Of a DNA stretch of 9,656 nucleotides, positions 1-6,165 are shown piece after piece. The position numbers and the translations under genes were made by a program. Numbering within the stretch: position 1 is the first letter of the stretch; each line of letters opens with the position of its first letter. The stretch lies in the NCBI GenBank assembly GCA_964398195.1, contig CAYNLW010000040.1, forward strand, positions 1 through 9,656, given 5' to 3'. The stretch comes from RFPI01 sp964398195 (GTDB taxonomy: Bacteria > Pseudomonadota > Gammaproteobacteria > Burkholderiales > Methylophilaceae). The notes below the pieces were generated by a model. That model did no database searches, was not told where the DNA came from, and saw nothing but the letters and a program-made list of their open reading frames with translations.

Positions 1-863
1 GCGTCTTCGTTTAAAGCAAAACGGAATTCTTCTTCAGTCATCTTGGCCGGTGCATCTGCTTTCTTGCCGTGATCGACTAATACACGTGGCAAGTCGCCTT
101 GGGTGGCTTCTAATTCTTGCAATAGCGTAGGAGCAATGGTTAAGCGATCGCAACCTGCTAGCGCAGTGATTTCGCCGATATTACGGAAAGAAGCGCCCAT
201 CACCACGGTCTTGTAACCATGCTCTTTGTAATAAGCATAGATACGACGTACAGAGATAACGCCAGGGTCAGTTTCAGAAGTATAGGTTTCACCAGTCTTG
301 GCTTTGTACCAGTCTAAGATACGGCCGACGAAAGGAGAAATCAGGAATACACCAGCTTCTGCACAAGCACGTGCTTGACCGAAACCGAACAATAAAGTCA
401 GGTTACAGTTGATGCCTTCTTTTTCTAGAATCTCACCGGCTTTGATGCCTTCCCATGTAGAAGCCAATTTAATCAATACGCGGTCTTTAGACACGCCAGC
501 TTCTTGGTATAGCTTGATGATTTTGCGGCCCTTAGCCACCATCGCGTCGATATTGAAAGACAAACGCGCGTCCACTTCAGTGGAGATACGACCAGGGATG
601 TGTTTGAGGATTTCTAAACCGACCAACACCGCTAATTTGTCGGCAGCGTCTTCAATTTGTTTTTCTTTGTTGCTGCTATTGGCTTTTGCATAAGCAATGG
701 CTTCTGTAATCATAGGCTCGCATTGCGGCAAAGTACTTGCCTTAAGCAACAAGGAAGGATTGGTAGTGGCATCGTAAGGCTTAACTGTTTTAATCGCCTC
801 AACGTCACCGGTATCAGCCACGATTGTGGTCATAGTCTTTAATTGTTCTAGTAGATTAGCCAT
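1..863 (-). CDS. tal: Transaldolase, TalB type (C-terminus outside window)
   Basis: Transaldolase moves a three-carbon dihydroxyacetone unit between sugar phosphates in the cytosolic non-oxidative pentose phosphate pathway; in ribulose-monophosphate methylotrophs it also serves formaldehyde fixation. I translated 287 full codons from the ATG at 863 to the window edge. Against the family's roughly 317 residues, about 30 C-terminal residues lie outside. Active-site residues fall at the same numbers as in E. coli TalB: Asp17 (VADTGD), Asn35 (DATTNPS), Glu96 (RISTEVDAR) and the Schiff-base Lys132 (LIKLASTW). The blocks CNLTLLF, ISPFVGRILDWYK and VMGASFRN are intact. A GGAGA ribosome-binding site (plus coordinates 869-873) lies 5 nt before the start. 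The gene reads in the same direction as cysB, 163 bp downstream of it, and seems to have its own promoter. I see no functional link to the sulfur genes. Identification is very secure; the end is simply cut by the window. Confidence 0.97.
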   Translation of the reverse strand, partial: MANLLEQLKTMTTIVADTGDVEAIKTVKPYDATTNPSLLLKASTLPQCEPMITEAIAYAKANSSNKEKQIEDAADKLAVLVGLEILKHIPGRISTEVDARLSFNIDAMVAKGRKIIKLYQEAGVSKDRVLIKLASTWEGIKAGEILEKEGINCNLTLLFGFGQARACAEAGVFLISPFVGRILDWYKAKTGETYTSETDPGVISVRRIYAYYKEHGYKTVVMGASFRNIGEITALAGCDRLTIAPTLLQELEATQGDLPRVLVDHGKKADAPAKMTEEEFRFALNED

Positions 864-910
864 AGCGCTCTCCGAAAAATTATGTTGGCAAAAGAAATAA
901 CGAACCGCGG

Positions 911-941
911 ATTATAACTGAATTTTCTGCTGTCTCGTCAA
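911..941 (-). promoter_or_regulatory. Probable sigma-70 promoter of tal
   Basis: On the minus strand a perfect TATAAT (plus 911-916) is preceded by TTGACG (plus 936-941). The 19-nt spacer is longer than the ideal 17. Transcription would begin near 904, giving a leader of about 40 nt before the tal start. A short inverted repeat, AGCCA-GTT-TGGCT (941-953), abuts the -35 box and could be an operator, but no regulator can be named. Confidence 0.55.
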
Positions 942-977
942 GCCAGTTTGGCTGAATGCGCTTATGTATGGTTTAGT

Positions 978-1007
978 AAACAAAATGCTCGGTCAGATGG
1001 CTGAGCA
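978..1007 (-). terminator. Candidate intrinsic terminator of cysB
   Basis: Read on the minus strand just after the cysB stop, TGCTC(A)G pairs with C(C)GAGCA (plus 986-992 with 1001-1007). The stem is about 7 bp with one C-A mismatch and an 8-nt loop, and it is followed by TTTTGTTT. This is the usual place and shape for a factor-independent terminator, but the stem is short and imperfect, so partial read-through into tal is possible. Confidence 0.45.
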
Positions 1008-1026
1008 AAGCGCAAACACTAATGAC

Positions 1027-1953
1027 TTAACTATCGCCTTGTATCGCTTTCAATATGGCCTGATGGTCGTATTTAGGCGCTAACAACTGGATAAAGTCAT
1101 AGGCATAGCGGCGCAAATACACATCGCGGCGCAAGCCTACATAAGTGATGCTGGCGGGGAATAGATGGCTGACATCGACGCCCACTAGATTGGTGTCGCG
1201 CTCAGGGTCATACGCCATATTGGCAAGCAAGCCTACCCCCAAGCCTAACAACACATAGGTTTTAATCACGTCAGCGTCAATCGCGGTCAGCACCACATTG
1301 GGGGTTAAGCCATGTTTAGCAAATACGCTGCTGACCAGCGAGCCCCCAGTAAAGGCAAAGTCATAGGTGATTAGGGGATAGCGAGCTAATTTTTCTAGCG
1401 TCAGCGGCTTATCATTTAATAGCGCGTGCCCAGGTGGCACCACCACGCAGCGATTCCATTCATAGGCCGGCAAGCAGAGAATCTTGTCGACATGACTAAT
1501 CGCTTCGGTGGCGATGCCGATATCCGCCTCGCCCGCTTGCACCTGTTCCGCGACTTGGGTGGGATTGCCTTGGTGGATATTCAGTTTAACGTTGGGATAT
1601 TGATCCATAAACGCTTTGACTGCGGCAGGCAAGCGATAACGAGCTTGTGTGTGGGTGGTGGCGATGGTCAAAGTGCCGACATCTTCGTGACTAAACTCCT
1701 CACCTACCCGTTTGATATTTTCCATATCGCGCAACACCCGCTCAGCCAGTTCCAATACGCTTTTGCCCGGCTCAGTCACGCCTGTCAGGCGTTTGCCATT
1801 GCGCTTAAAGATTTGCAGATTGAGCTCGTCCTCCAGCAACTGAATTTGCTTGCTGACACCAGGTTGCGAGGTATGCAGATTCTCCGCCGCCAGCGAGATA
1901 TTCAGGCCTTGGCGGGCGACTTCACGGATATAACGCAATTGGTGCAGCTTCAT
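1027..1953 (-). CDS. cysB: LysR-type regulator CysB of sulfate assimilation
   Basis: CysB activates cys genes when sulfur is limiting, responding to O-acetylserine or N-acetylserine as inducer and to sulfide or thiosulfate as anti-inducer. The 308-residue protein starts MKLHQLRYI like enteric CysB. It has an N-terminal winged helix-turn-helix (about residues 1-60, with TSQPGVSKQIQLLEDEL as helix-turn-helix and recognition helix) and a periplasmic-binding-like effector domain (about 90-295). Residues that line the sulfate/inducer pocket in the known structures fall at the same numbers: Thr100, Thr102 and Gln103 in TTHTQAR, Thr149 in IATEA, Thr202 in FAFTGGS. It is slightly shorter than the 324-residue E. 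coli protein, lacking the C-terminal tail. An AAGGAAG ribosome-binding site precedes the ATG. It stands divergent to the sulfur operon, the usual arrangement for a LysR regulator and its target. A Cbl-like paralog is the main alternative name. Confidence 0.93.
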   Translation of the reverse strand: MKLHQLRYIREVARQGLNISLAAENLHTSQPGVSKQIQLLEDELNLQIFKRNGKRLTGVTEPGKSVLELAERVLRDMENIKRVGEEFSHEDVGTLTIATTHTQARYRLPAAVKAFMDQYPNVKLNIHQGNPTQVAEQVQAGEADIGIATEAISHVDKILCLPAYEWNRCVVVPPGHALLNDKPLTLEKLARYPLITYDFAFTGGSLVSSVFAKHGLTPNVVLTAIDADVIKTYVLLGLGVGLLANMAYDPERDTNLVGVDVSHLFPASITYVGLRRDVYLRRYAYDFIQLLAPKYDHQAILKAIQGDS

Positions 1954-1973
1954 CGTGGCTTCCTTATTAACTT

Positions 1974-1991
1974 GGCTGAGTTATTTCAGCC
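1974..1991. promoter_or_regulatory. Perfect inverted repeat in the cysB leader
   Basis: GGCTGA (1974-1979) and TCAGCC (1986-1991) form a perfect 6-bp dyad around a 6-nt AT-rich centre, 21-38 nt upstream of the cysB ATG. In RNA it would be a hairpin just above the ribosome-binding site. As DNA it is placed where an autorepression site would be expected, since CysB represses its own gene in enteric bacteria. No T-run follows, so it is not a terminator. Confidence 0.4.
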
Positions 1992-2002
1992 TTGATTTTG
2001 AT

Positions 2003-2035
2003 TAGTGAATTTTCATCACTGAATTATCGTCACTA
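2003..2035. promoter_or_regulatory. Cluster of TAGTGA/TCACT half-sites in divergent region
   Basis: TAGTGA at 2003-2008 is followed by two inverted copies: TCACT at 2016-2020 and TCACTA at 2030-2035, whose TCACT cores lie 14 bp apart. Such spaced half-sites between a LysR gene and its divergent target are consistent with regulator binding, and the site lies about 75 bp or more above the plus-strand -10 box. The sequences are short, so chance occurrence cannot be excluded. Confidence 0.3.
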
Positions 2036-2073
2036 GGCTTTATATGTTTATAACTCAAAGTAATATATCTAAG

Positions 2074-2115
2074 AATAATTTATTATTAAAACATTATATC
2101 TGACTCATTTATAAT
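2074..2115 (+). promoter_or_regulatory. Probable CysB-dependent promoter of the sulfur operon
   Basis: A perfect TATAAT -10 box lies at 2110-2115. The best upstream hexamer is TTAAAA (2086-2091, 18-nt spacer), which matches only four of six -35 positions, as is usual for activator-dependent promoters. Overlapping it is an AT-rich dyad, AATAAT-TT-ATTATT (2074-2087), of the TTAT/ATAA style seen in CysB target sites. Transcription would begin near 2122, about 58 nt before the permease start. The identity of the activator is inferred from the neighbouring cysB. Confidence 0.5.
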
Positions 2116-2124
2116 CAGCCTCCC

Positions 2125-2150
2125 AAAATTGCCTAAAACGGCAAATTTTT
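2125..2150 (+). promoter_or_regulatory. Leader hairpin followed by T-run (possible attenuator)
   Basis: AAAATTGCC (2125-2133) can pair with GGCAA(A)TTTT (2140-2149) with one bulged A and loop TAAAAC; the T-run is 2146-2150. It would lie at the very 5' end of the mRNA, before the ribosome-binding sites. It has the form of a small intrinsic terminator, but the GC core is only three pairs. It might instead be a 5' stabilising hairpin. Confidence 0.4.
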
Positions 2151-2157
2151 CGTCAAT

Positions 2158-2179
2158 ACAAGGACTTTACAAGGACTTT
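2158..2179 (+). repeat. 11-bp tandem duplication doubling the ribosome-binding site
   Basis: ACAAGGACTTT occurs twice back to back (2158-2168 and 2169-2179), immediately before the ATG at 2180. Each copy contains an AAGGA Shine-Dalgarno core. The second is 4 nt from the start and the first 15 nt, so only the second is well placed for this ATG. Confidence 0.85.
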
Positions 2180-2950
2180 ATGGATCTCGGATATATCATC
2201 GCAGGCTTTGTCGTGGGTTGGCTGGTTGGACTCACTGGCGTGGGTGGCGGTTCACTGATGACACCTATATTAATGCTGTTATTTAGCATCAAACCGGCAG
2301 TCGCCGTGGGCACCGATTTGTTATACGCCTCTGTCACCAAAACCGCCGGCATCTTGGCGCATGGCAAGCTAGGCAATATAGACTGGAAAATCGTTACCCG
2401 CCTTAGCATAGGCAGCATTCCCGCTTCACTCGCCACCATCGTGTTGCTTAAAAATATCAATATCGACTCGACAGCCGCGATTAGCACCATCAAGTTTTGG
2501 TTGGGGTTAGCGCTGATTATTACTTCTATCGCGGTGATTCTGCGCAACAAACTGATTAGCATGCTTTCCGGCAACAGCGTGGTGCCGGAGAAGTTTGTCG
2601 ATATCGCCACCGTTTTGCTAGGCATAGTGCTGGGCTCACTGGTGACCATGACCTCGGTAGGCGCTGGGGCTTTGGGGGTCACCGCCTTGATTGCGCTTTA
2701 CCCACGCAAGAAAATCACCACCATCGTCGGCACCGATATCGCCCACGCCGTACCCTTGACCTTGGTGGCCGGCTTGGGGCACGCCAGTTTGGGGACGATT
2801 AATTACGGTTTATTGGGGATATTGCTGATCGGCTCTATTCCGGGGATTTATATCGGCAGCCATATGAGCTCCAAAGTGGCTGAGCATTGGATACGCATCG
2901 CGCTGGCGGCGATTCTGATTTATGTTGGTATCAAGTTGGTGCTCCAGTAA
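2180..2950 (+). CDS. TauE/SafE-family anion permease (probable sulfite/sulfonate-type transporter)
   Basis: An inner-membrane protein of 256 residues of the TauE/SafE family (Pfam PF01925), whose members move sulfite, sulfoacetate or related organic anions. It has about eight hydrophobic segments and a clear internal two-fold repeat. GVGGG (20-24), VGTD (43-46) and GSIP (78-81) in the first half are mirrored by SVGAG (159-163), VGTD (183-186) and GSIP (218-221), with VGTD-to-GSIP spacing of 35 residues in both halves. I chose the ATG at 2180: it follows an AAGGA site and starts directly at the first membrane helix. An upstream in-frame TTG at 2129 lies only about 7 nt after the predicted transcription start and has no ribosome-binding site. 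As first gene of the sulfur operon, 45 bp before cysI, its substrate is probably a sulfur oxyanion. Direction (uptake of sulfate-type anions or release of excess sulfite) cannot be read from the sequence. Confidence 0.88.
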   Translation: MDLGYIIAGFVVGWLVGLTGVGGGSLMTPILMLLFSIKPAVAVGTDLLYASVTKTAGILAHGKLGNIDWKIVTRLSIGSIPASLATIVLLKNINIDSTAAISTIKFWLGLALIITSIAVILRNKLISMLSGNSVVPEKFVDIATVLLGIVLGSLVTMTSVGAGALGVTALIALYPRKKITTIVGTDIAHAVPLTLVAGLGHASLGTINYGLLGILLIGSIPGIYIGSHMSSKVAEHWIRIALAAILIYVGIKLVLQ

Positions 2951-2995
2951 AATAGCGCCCTTACTCAAGTTTTAGTGAATGCAGTGTGAAACCTT

Positions 2996-4699
2996 ATGTA
3001 TAAATACGATGCTTTAGATCAACAAATTGTAGATGAGCGCGTTGCGCAATTCCGCGATCAAACACGCCGCTATTTAGCCGGCCAACTCAGCGACGATGAA
3101 TTTAGACCTTTGCGTTTGCAAAACGGCCTATATATTCAGCGCCACGCGCCTATGCTGCGCATCGCTATTCCGTATGGCACTTTGTCGGCTAAACAACTGC
3201 GCAAATTGGCGGATATCGCCGAGCGTTTTGATAAGAGCTATGGCCACTTTAGTACTCGGCAAAATCTGCAATTAAACTGGCCTAAGTTAGAAGATGTGCC
3301 AGATATCTTGGCGGAATTAGCCACCGTTGAAATGCACGCCATTCAAACTTCTGGCAACTGTATTCGTAATATCACCACCGACCAATTTGCTGGCGTGGCG
3401 CCAGATGAAATTCATGACCCCCGGGCGATGGCAGAAATCATGCGGCAATGGAGCACCTTCCATCCAGAATTCGCGCTATTACCGCGCAAATTTAAAATCG
3501 CTGTATCTGGCACGCAACAAGACCGCGCTTTGGTGCAAGCGCACGATATCGGCTTGCAGTTCTATTACGACCAAGCTGGTGAAATGGCGATTCGCGTTTG
3601 GGTGGGCGGCGGTTTAGGTCGCACACCGATTTTGGGCACGGTCATCCGTGAGCATTTGCCTTGGCAACATGTGTTGACGTATTGCGAAGCGATTATCCGG
3701 GTGTATAACTTGCATGGCCGTCGCGATAACGCTTACAAAGCGCGTATCAAGATTTTGGTGAAAGCCTTGGGCATAGAGGAATTCCGTCGCCAAGTGGAAG
3801 ATGAGTGGCAGTTTATGAAAGACGGCCCCAACACCATAGACGAAAAAGAATTACAACGTGTGGCGCAATATTTTGATGTCATGCCTTACCAAACCCTGCC
3901 CGCGTATGACGCTGGCTTTGATGCCGCGATTAGCAGCAATCCAGCATTTGCCGCTTGGGTGAAACGCTGTGTGCATGCACACAAACAAAGCGGCTATCGC
4001 GCCGTCACGCTATCGCTGAAACCGCATGGCCACGCGCCCGGCGACGCGACTAGTGAGCAGATGCGCGTAGTGGCGGACTTGGCAGAGCAATATAGTTTTG
4101 GCGAATTGCGTGTATCGCATGAACAAAATTTGATTTTGGCCGATGTGCGTTTAAGTGACTTATTGCCCTTATGGGAAAAAGCCCGTGCGCATGGTCTAGC
4201 CACACCGAATATCGGTTTATTGACCGACATCATCTGCTGCCCCGGTGGCGATTTCTGCTCATTAGCCAATGCCAAGAGTATTCCGATTGCCGAGGCCATA
4301 CAACGCCAGTTTGACCAGTTGGACTATCTGCATGATATCGGCGATATCGAGCTGAATATTTCCGGTTGTATGAATGCCTGCGGCCATCACCATGTCGGCC
4401 ATATCGGCATCTTGGGCGTGGATAAAGATGGTTCTGAGTGGTACCAAGTCAGCATAGGTGGCAAACAAGGCAACGACGCCAGCTTGGGCACAGTGATTGG
4501 CCCATCGTTTTCAGCACAAGAAATGCCCGGAGTGGTGCAACGTTTAATCGACGTCTATCTGCGCGAACGACAAGATGAAGAACGCTTTATTGATACTGTG
4601 CGTCGTATCGGCGTTGAGCCATTCAAACAACATGTGTATGCGCAAGACGCGACAAGCCAAGATTCGGCAAGCCAAGATAAGGATGCGCAACATGTCTAA
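2996..4699 (+). CDS. cysI: Assimilatory sulfite reductase hemoprotein (CysI-type, siroheme and [4Fe-4S])
   Basis: This reduces sulfite to sulfide with six electrons in the cytosol. At 567 residues it has the two-fold nitrite/sulfite reductase layout: ferredoxin-like half-domain near 40-110, siroheme domain near 120-270, then the repeat. Cluster ligands are Cys415 and Cys421 (CCPGGDFC, C-X5-C) and Cys458 and Cys462 (SGCMNACGHHH, C-X3-C), the last bridging to siroheme. Likely sulfite and siroheme contacts are Arg88 (STRQN), Arg124 (NCIRN) and Lys165/Lys167 (LPRKFK). It belongs to the type annotated in pseudomonads and betaproteobacteria as nitrite/sulfite reductase, next to DUF934. No cysJ flavoprotein gene is in the cluster, so ferredoxin is a likely donor. 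The start matches the family (MYxYD), yet I see no Shine-Dalgarno sequence; translation may couple to the permease gene. The C-terminal 18 residues form a polar tail made partly by a 15-bp tandem repeat and look dispensable. Confidence 0.95.
   Translation: MYKYDALDQQIVDERVAQFRDQTRRYLAGQLSDDEFRPLRLQNGLYIQRHAPMLRIAIPYGTLSAKQLRKLADIAERFDKSYGHFSTRQNLQLNWPKLEDVPDILAELATVEMHAIQTSGNCIRNITTDQFAGVAPDEIHDPRAMAEIMRQWSTFHPEFALLPRKFKIAVSGTQQDRALVQAHDIGLQFYYDQAGEMAIRVWVGGGLGRTPILGTVIREHLPWQHVLTYCEAIIRVYNLHGRRDNAYKARIKILVKALGIEEFRRQVEDEWQFMKDGPNTIDEKELQRVAQYFDVMPYQTLPAYDAGFDAAISSNPAFAAWVKRCVHAHKQSGYRAVTLSLKPHGHAPGDATSEQMRVVADLAEQYSFGELRVSHEQNLILADVRLSDLLPLWEKARAHGLATPNIGLLTDIICCPGGDFCSLANAKSIPIAEAIQRQFDQLDYLHDIGDIELNISGCMNACGHHHVGHIGILGVDKDGSEWYQVSIGGKQGNDASLGTVIGPSFSAQEMPGVVQRLIDVYLRERQDEERFIDTVRRIGVEPFKQHVYAQDATSQDSASQDKDAQHV
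4649..4678 (+). repeat. 15-bp in-frame tandem repeat at the 3' end of cysI
   Basis: Two 15-bp units, 13 of 15 positions identical and sharing the core CAAGCCAAGAT (4653-4663 and 4668-4678), encode T-S-Q-D-S and A-S-Q-D-K in the polar C-terminal tail. The repeat ends directly before the AAGGA site (4679-4683) of the next gene, so it also changes the distance between the conserved end of CysI and the DUF934 start. Confidence 0.75.
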
Positions 4700-5294
4700 T
4701 CTTATCCGCAACAACAGCATACAAGCCGATGAGTGGCTGCGCGTTACGCCGCCTGCTTTGGCAGAAGAACAAGTGCGCAAGCAGGCCGGTAAAGTAGTGT
4801 TATTTAAATTGACTGGCGAGGCTAGCTACACCGCTGAGCAAATCGCCAATACGGTGATTCCGCCGCAAGGCAAGATACTGGTGCCGCTAGAAGTTTGGCT
4901 GGCCAAGCGTGAGCAACTGCAAGCACGTTTAGCGCAAGGCGAGTTGGGCATTATCGTAGCCACCCATGAAAGCCTGCAAAGCCTACAAGACAGCCTTGAG
5001 GACATCAATCAGCTGCCCTTGATTGCGATTTTTGTGGAGCGTTTTGCTGACGGCCGTATTTATTCCTTGGGCAGCTTATTGCGCACCCGTTATGGCTATC
5101 GCAATGAATTACGCGCCATAGGCGATGTATTGCGCGACCAATTATTTTTCTTGAAACGTTGTGGCTTTGATAGCTATCTAATTCGCGCTGATCGCTCTGC
5201 GCAAGAGGCCTTATCTGGCTTAAGCGACTTTCAACAACCTTACCAAGCAGCGGTGGATATCCCCCAACCAGCTTGGCGCAGAATCCCACGCTAG
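4692..5294 (+). CDS. DUF934 protein of sulfite-reduction operons
   Basis: A 200-residue soluble protein of the DUF934 family (COG3749), often found directly after this type of cysI in pseudomonads and betaproteobacteria; its biochemical role is not known to me. The first 60 residues are poorly conserved. The recognisable core is C-terminal: RFADGRIYSLGSLLR (about 117-131), RYGYRNELRAIGDVLRDQL (about 133-151) and KRCGFDSY (about 155-162). It has no cysteine motif for a cluster and only one cysteine in that core, and no signal peptide or membrane segment. I chose the ATG at 4692, which overlaps cysI by 8 nt and has AAGGA at 4679-4683 with an 8-nt gap; upstream in-frame ATGs at 4575 and 4683 lie deep in cysI or inside that site. 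The overlap suggests translational coupling and a shared function with CysI, perhaps assembly or electron delivery, which is inference. Confidence 0.85.
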   Translation: MSNLIRNNSIQADEWLRVTPPALAEEQVRKQAGKVVLFKLTGEASYTAEQIANTVIPPQGKILVPLEVWLAKREQLQARLAQGELGIIVATHESLQSLQDSLEDINQLPLIAIFVERFADGRIYSLGSLLRTRYGYRNELRAIGDVLRDQLFFLKRCGFDSYLIRADRSAQEALSGLSDFQQPYQAAVDIPQPAWRRIPR

Positions 5295-5306
5295 GCCTAG
5301 GTCACG

Positions 5307-6077
5307 ATGTCTGACTTCGCCAATATCTCCATGATACGCTCGGCCGCCAGCAATCCTGCCACGCGCCCAGCGCTAACTGAGGCATTGCGCGCCAGTGTAG
5401 AAGCCAAAAGCGCGCAAGTGCTAGCGCGCTTGCAGGCGGCGAGCCAGCAATTCCCTGCCATTGCTTTTGCTAACAGCTTAGGCGCGGAAGATATGGTGTT
5501 AAGCGATATGATTTTGCGCGCCCAGTTGCCGATTAGTCTGTTTTCGTTGGATACCGGCCGTTTACCGCCTGAGACCTATCAGCTGATGCAAGCGCTAGAA
5601 CAGCGTTATCAATGCAAGCTCACCATCTACTTTCCGCAAGCGCAAACCGTCGAGCAATATGTGCAGCAACACGGCATTAACGGCTTCTACGACAGCATAG
5701 AATTGCGCAAAGCGTGTTGCCATATGCGTAAGGTGGAGCCGTTAAAACGCGCATTAAACGGCCAGCAGGCTTGGATTACTGGCATGCGTGCAGAGCAATC
5801 CGCCACGCGGGCCAATCTGCCTTTACAAGAATTTGATAGCGCCAATGGTTTAGAGAAATTTAATCCGCTCAGCGATTGGCAAGAGAACGAAGTGTGGGCG
5901 TATATCCGTATGCACGATGTGCCGTATAACCAATTGCATGATGCGTTTTACCCCAGCATAGGCTGTGCGCCTTGCACGCGCGCCGTGGCGATAGGCGAAG
6001 ATGTGCGCGCTGGACGTTGGTGGTGGGAAGACCCGACACAAAAAGAATGCGGCTTGCACGTCAAACCTGCTAAGTAA
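5307..6077 (+). CDS. cysH: Assimilatory adenylyl-sulfate (APS) reductase
   Basis: This reduces activated sulfate to sulfite using thioredoxin or glutathione. The 256-residue protein has the adenine-nucleotide hydrolase-like fold: ANSLGAEDMVL near 55-65 forms the nucleotide-binding loop and SLDTGRLP (80-87) is the conserved second strand. Cys137-Cys138 (ELRKACCHMRK) and Cys220-Cys223 (IGCAPCTR) are the four ligands that mark the [4Fe-4S] APS-reducing branch; PAPS reductases of the E. coli type lack them. Cys248 in KECGLH is the catalytic nucleophile. Together with the absence of an APS kinase gene or domain in the operon, this favours APS as substrate (EC 1.8.4.10) over PAPS, though some cluster-bearing enzymes accept both. 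It starts 12 nt after the DUF934 stop, with a weak AGG 5 nt upstream of the ATG. The junction contains a 10-bp palindrome, CTAGGCCTAG (5291-5300), that includes the upstream stop codon. Confidence 0.95.
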   Translation: MSDFANISMIRSAASNPATRPALTEALRASVEAKSAQVLARLQAASQQFPAIAFANSLGAEDMVLSDMILRAQLPISLFSLDTGRLPPETYQLMQALEQRYQCKLTIYFPQAQTVEQYVQQHGINGFYDSIELRKACCHMRKVEPLKRALNGQQAWITGMRAEQSATRANLPLQEFDSANGLEKFNPLSDWQENEVWAYIRMHDVPYNQLHDAFYPSIGCAPCTRAVAIGEDVRAGRWWWEDPTQKECGLHVKPAK

Positions 6078-6165
6078 AGCACGCGGACTGATGTATTGCA
6101 TTCAATCAACCCTTTATGTATCGCCCTTTAACAGAAGCCAAGAATTTTTTATCAGGTAATTCACT

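Noticed and set aside
409..842. Plus-strand open frames of 94 and 61 codons
   Set aside because: They lie antisense to the well-conserved transaldolase and have no recognisable domain or ribosome-binding site.
1426..1995. 189-codon plus-strand open frame
   Set aside because: It is antisense to cysB, whose codon-level conservation explains the long open frame.
2129..2179. N-terminal extension of the permease from a TTG at 2129
   Set aside because: No ribosome-binding site, almost no leader after the predicted promoter, and the added residues are not typical of the family; the ATG at 2180 is better.
2167..2682. 171-codon minus-strand open frame
   Set aside because: It is antisense to the permease; its composition mirrors the hydrophobic codons of the sense strand.
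4575..4691. Upstream extension of the DUF934 gene into cysI
   Set aside because: This is out-of-frame reading of conserved cysI sequence; the ATG at 4692 with AAGGA fits the family.
5850..6101. Minus-strand open frame near the end of cysH
   Set aside because: Antisense to the cluster-binding region of cysH, no domain.
6078..6165. Internal promoter before cysD
   Set aside because: TTGCAT at about 6097 has no -10 box at a usable distance; the 88-bp gap gives no firm signal.
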